A stretch of 64,000 nt of DNA from Nonomuraea jabiensis. GTDB lineage: Bacteria > Actinomycetota > Actinomycetes > Streptosporangiales > Streptosporangiaceae. The notes under the pieces are model-generated. The model was not told the DNA's origin. It saw only the letters and a list, made by a program, of their open reading frames with translations, and did not search any database. The translations under genes were made by a program, and so were the position numbers. The stretch covers positions 1,116,001 through 1,180,000 of the forward strand of contig NZ_JACHMB010000001.1 of the NCBI RefSeq assembly GCF_014204795.1, in the 5' to 3' direction. Shown here in pieces: positions 62,549 through 64,000 of the stretch (its first letter is position 1; every line of letters starts with the position of its first letter).

Positions 62549-63184
62549 ATGAGCATCCGCTGGTCGCTGGTCATCCCTGTGAAGACGCTGGTCGCGGCGA
62601 AGACGAGGCTGGCGGCGGCCACGGGTCCGCACCGGACCAGGCTGGCCGTGGCCGTGGCGAGTGACACGGTGGCGGCGGCGCTCTCGTGCGCGCGGGTCGC
62701 CCGGGTGATCGTGGTGACGGCCGATCCCGCCGCGGCCGGACCGCTGGGCGCGCTGGGGGCCGAGGTGGTGCCCGACCCGGACCGCGGCCTGAACACCGCC
62801 CTGCGCACCGGGGCCGCCCATGCCGTACGCGTCGCGCCCGGCGACGCCGTGGGGGCGCTCCAGGCGGACCTGCCCGCCCTGCGGTCGGCGGAGCTGGGGA
62901 CGGCGCTGGAGGCCGCCGCCGAGTTCGACCAGTCCTTCGTGCCGGACGCGCTCGACGTCGGCACGACCTTCTACGGGGTACGGCCCGGGATGCCGTTCAC
63001 GCCGAGGTTCGGCGGGGAGTCGCGGGCCAAGCACCTGGCGGGCGGGGCGAAGGAGCTGTGCCCGCCGGGGATCGACTCGGTGCGGCGGGACGTGGACACG
63101 CCCGACGACCTGCGCGCGGCCATCGCGCTGGGCCTCGGCCGCCACACGGCCGCGGTGGTCGCCGAGCTGTGGCCCGGCTCATGA
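62549..63184 (+). CDS. cofC: Phosphoenolpyruvate/2-phospholactate guanylyltransferase (coenzyme F420 biosynthesis)
   Basis: A 211-residue CofC/FbiD nucleotidyltransferase that guanylates phosphoenolpyruvate (bacteria) or phospholactate for coenzyme F420. Family marks are SLVIPVKTLVAAKTRL, DPDRGLNTALRTG and ALQADLPALRSAEL, with FTPRFGGESRAKHLAGGA near the C-terminus. The ATG at 62549 gives the family N-terminus; the upstream open frame is not gene-like. Its stop overlaps the convergent MFS gene by six bases. The other F420 genes (fbiA, fbiB, fbiC) are not in the window. Confidence 0.94.
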   Translation: MSIRWSLVIPVKTLVAAKTRLAAATGPHRTRLAVAVASDTVAAALSCARVARVIVVTADPAAAGPLGALGAEVVPDPDRGLNTALRTGAAHAVRVAPGDAVGALQADLPALRSAELGTALEAAAEFDQSFVPDALDVGTTFYGVRPGMPFTPRFGGESRAKHLAGGAKELCPPGIDSVRRDVDTPDDLRAAIALGLGRHTAAVVAELWPGS

Positions 63185-64000
63185 CGTCTTCGCGGAGATC
63201 CTCATGATGGCGGGCGAGGTCGCCACCGCCAGGTGCGACAGGCCCACCAGGGCCACGCCCGCGGCGAAGACCGCGTACCCGCCGAGCCACTCCCCCAGCG
63301 CGCCGCCGGCCAGCCCGCCCAGCGGGTAGGCGCCCCACATGAGGAAGCGCATGCTGGCGTTGACCCGGCCCATCAGGTGGTCGGGCGTGATGCGCTGGCG
63401 GTAGCTGAGCTGGGTCACCCCGAAGATCGAAGTGACCACGCCGAACAGCGACGAGGCGATCGGGAAGATCAGCAGCTGCCAGCCGGGGCCGGTCGCGAGC
63501 GCGGGCAGGTAGAGCACGGTCGCCAGGACGGCGGAGCCGTACAGGGTGGGGCCGGTGCCGAAGCGCGCGGTGGCGCGGGCCACCAGCGTGGCGCCCACGA
63601 GGGAGCCGACGGCGGCGGCCGACAGCAGCAGCCCGTACTGGGCGGAGCCGATCCCCAGCTCCTTGACCAGGTAGAGCGGCATTCCGACGGCCGAGATGCC
63701 GTTGGCCGTCATGACGAGCGCGCCCCCGACCGCGACCCTGCGCAGCACCGGCTCCCCCGCGACGAACCTGATGCCCTCCGCCACCTCCTGGCGCAATCTC
63801 CGCTCGCCTCGCCGCGGGGTCTCCTCGGCCCGCACGCCCGACAGCAGGAGCGCGGAGAGGAGGTAGCTGGCGGCGTCGGCGAGCAGCGCGATCGGCGCGG
63901 TGAGCACGGCCACCGCCCAGCCTCCGACACCCGGTCCGGCGAGCAGCGAGGTGTTCCTGGTGACCTCCAGGACGCCGTTGCCGCGTTCGAGGCGCTCCTT
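63179..64000 (-). CDS. MFS transporter (MFS_3/enterobactin-exporter-like; runs off the right edge)
   Basis: At least 273 residues of a major-facilitator permease, with the start beyond base 64000. The frame remains open to the edge (ERLERGNGVLEVTRNTSLLAGPGVGGW continues upstream of the first internal start). Helix-rich segments such as GGALVMTANGISAVGMPLYLVKEL, RQRITPDHLMGRVNASMRFLMWGAYPLGGLAGG match the EntS-like MFS_3 group, which exports siderophores, macrolides or other drugs. The N-terminal half is missing, so motif A cannot be checked. It overlaps cofC by six bases at its 3' end. Confidence 0.88.
   Translation of the reverse strand, partial: KERLERGNGVLEVTRNTSLLAGPGVGGWAVAVLTAPIALLADAASYLLSALLLSGVRAEETPRRGERRLRQEVAEGIRFVAGEPVLRRVAVGGALVMTANGISAVGMPLYLVKELGIGSAQYGLLLSAAAVGSLVGATLVARATARFGTGPTLYGSAVLATVLYLPALATGPGWQLLIFPIASSLFGVVTSIFGVTQLSYRQRITPDHLMGRVNASMRFLMWGAYPLGGLAGGALGEWLGGYAVFAAGVALVGLSHLAVATSPAIMRISAKTS

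Overview
The window is GC-rich, densely packed actinobacterial chromosome. Starts are often GTG or TTG and many genes look leaderless. The gene order smc, ftsY, mutM, rnc, rpmF, DUF177, coaD, rsmD, recG, DAK-phosphatase gene, rpmB, thiD, thiL, ddl, gpsA, plsC, cofC is the classic actinomycete core block. The cofactor F420 gene (cofC/fbiD), SigR-type sigma factor, IdeR/DmdR-type iron box and large NB-ARC/LuxR regulators fit a Streptosporangiales-like filamentous actinomycete such as a Nonomuraea relative. That placement is inference; no rRNA or tRNA gene was seen.

Layout. 1-9.6 kb is accessory: a truncated NB-ARC regulator, an ABC exporter with a palindromic operator, a class B penicillin-binding protein with an altered third motif, a divergent MerR/aldo-keto reductase pair, an IS110-family element, a TetR/beta-glucosidase pair and a secreted coiled-coil protein. 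9.7-14.4 kb holds a very large secreted M14 carboxypeptidase and an aldehyde dehydrogenase, each closed by a strong hairpin. 14.5-21.5 kb is one minus-strand run in which a two-gene module (catalytically stripped ANL-like protein plus 809-residue NB-ARC/LuxR regulator) occurs twice in tandem and ends in an alpha/beta hydrolase. typA, a large polytopic membrane protein, a DUF2461 protein, a polysaccharide deacetylase and an XRE-cupin/EamA pair follow. 29.9-32.7 kb joins a MEDS-histidine-kinase-like protein, a SigR-like sigma factor and a Cds1-like cysteine desulfhydrase. 32.7-36.7 kb is an iron-regulated siderophore uptake cassette.

36.7-38.6 kb holds a 24-codon peptide gene followed by a TPR protein, with a LexA-like box upstream. 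38.7-64 kb is mostly the conserved core block. It is interrupted by a LysR/MFS pair and by a membrane protein with repeated threonine motifs, a proline/threonine stalk and a C-terminal CBM2-like domain. The core genes serve chromosome segregation (SMC), membrane targeting (FtsY), RNA and ribosome biogenesis (Rnc, L32, L28, RsmD), DNA repair (MutM, RecG), cofactors (CoaD, ThiD, ThiL, CofC), cell wall (Ddl) and phospholipid synthesis (GpsA, PlsC).

The best candidates for undescribed biology are the duplicated ANL-like/LuxR module (15.3-21.5 kb), the peptide-TPR unit with its SOS-like box (36.7-38.6 kb) and the threonine-repeat membrane protein (56-57.7 kb).
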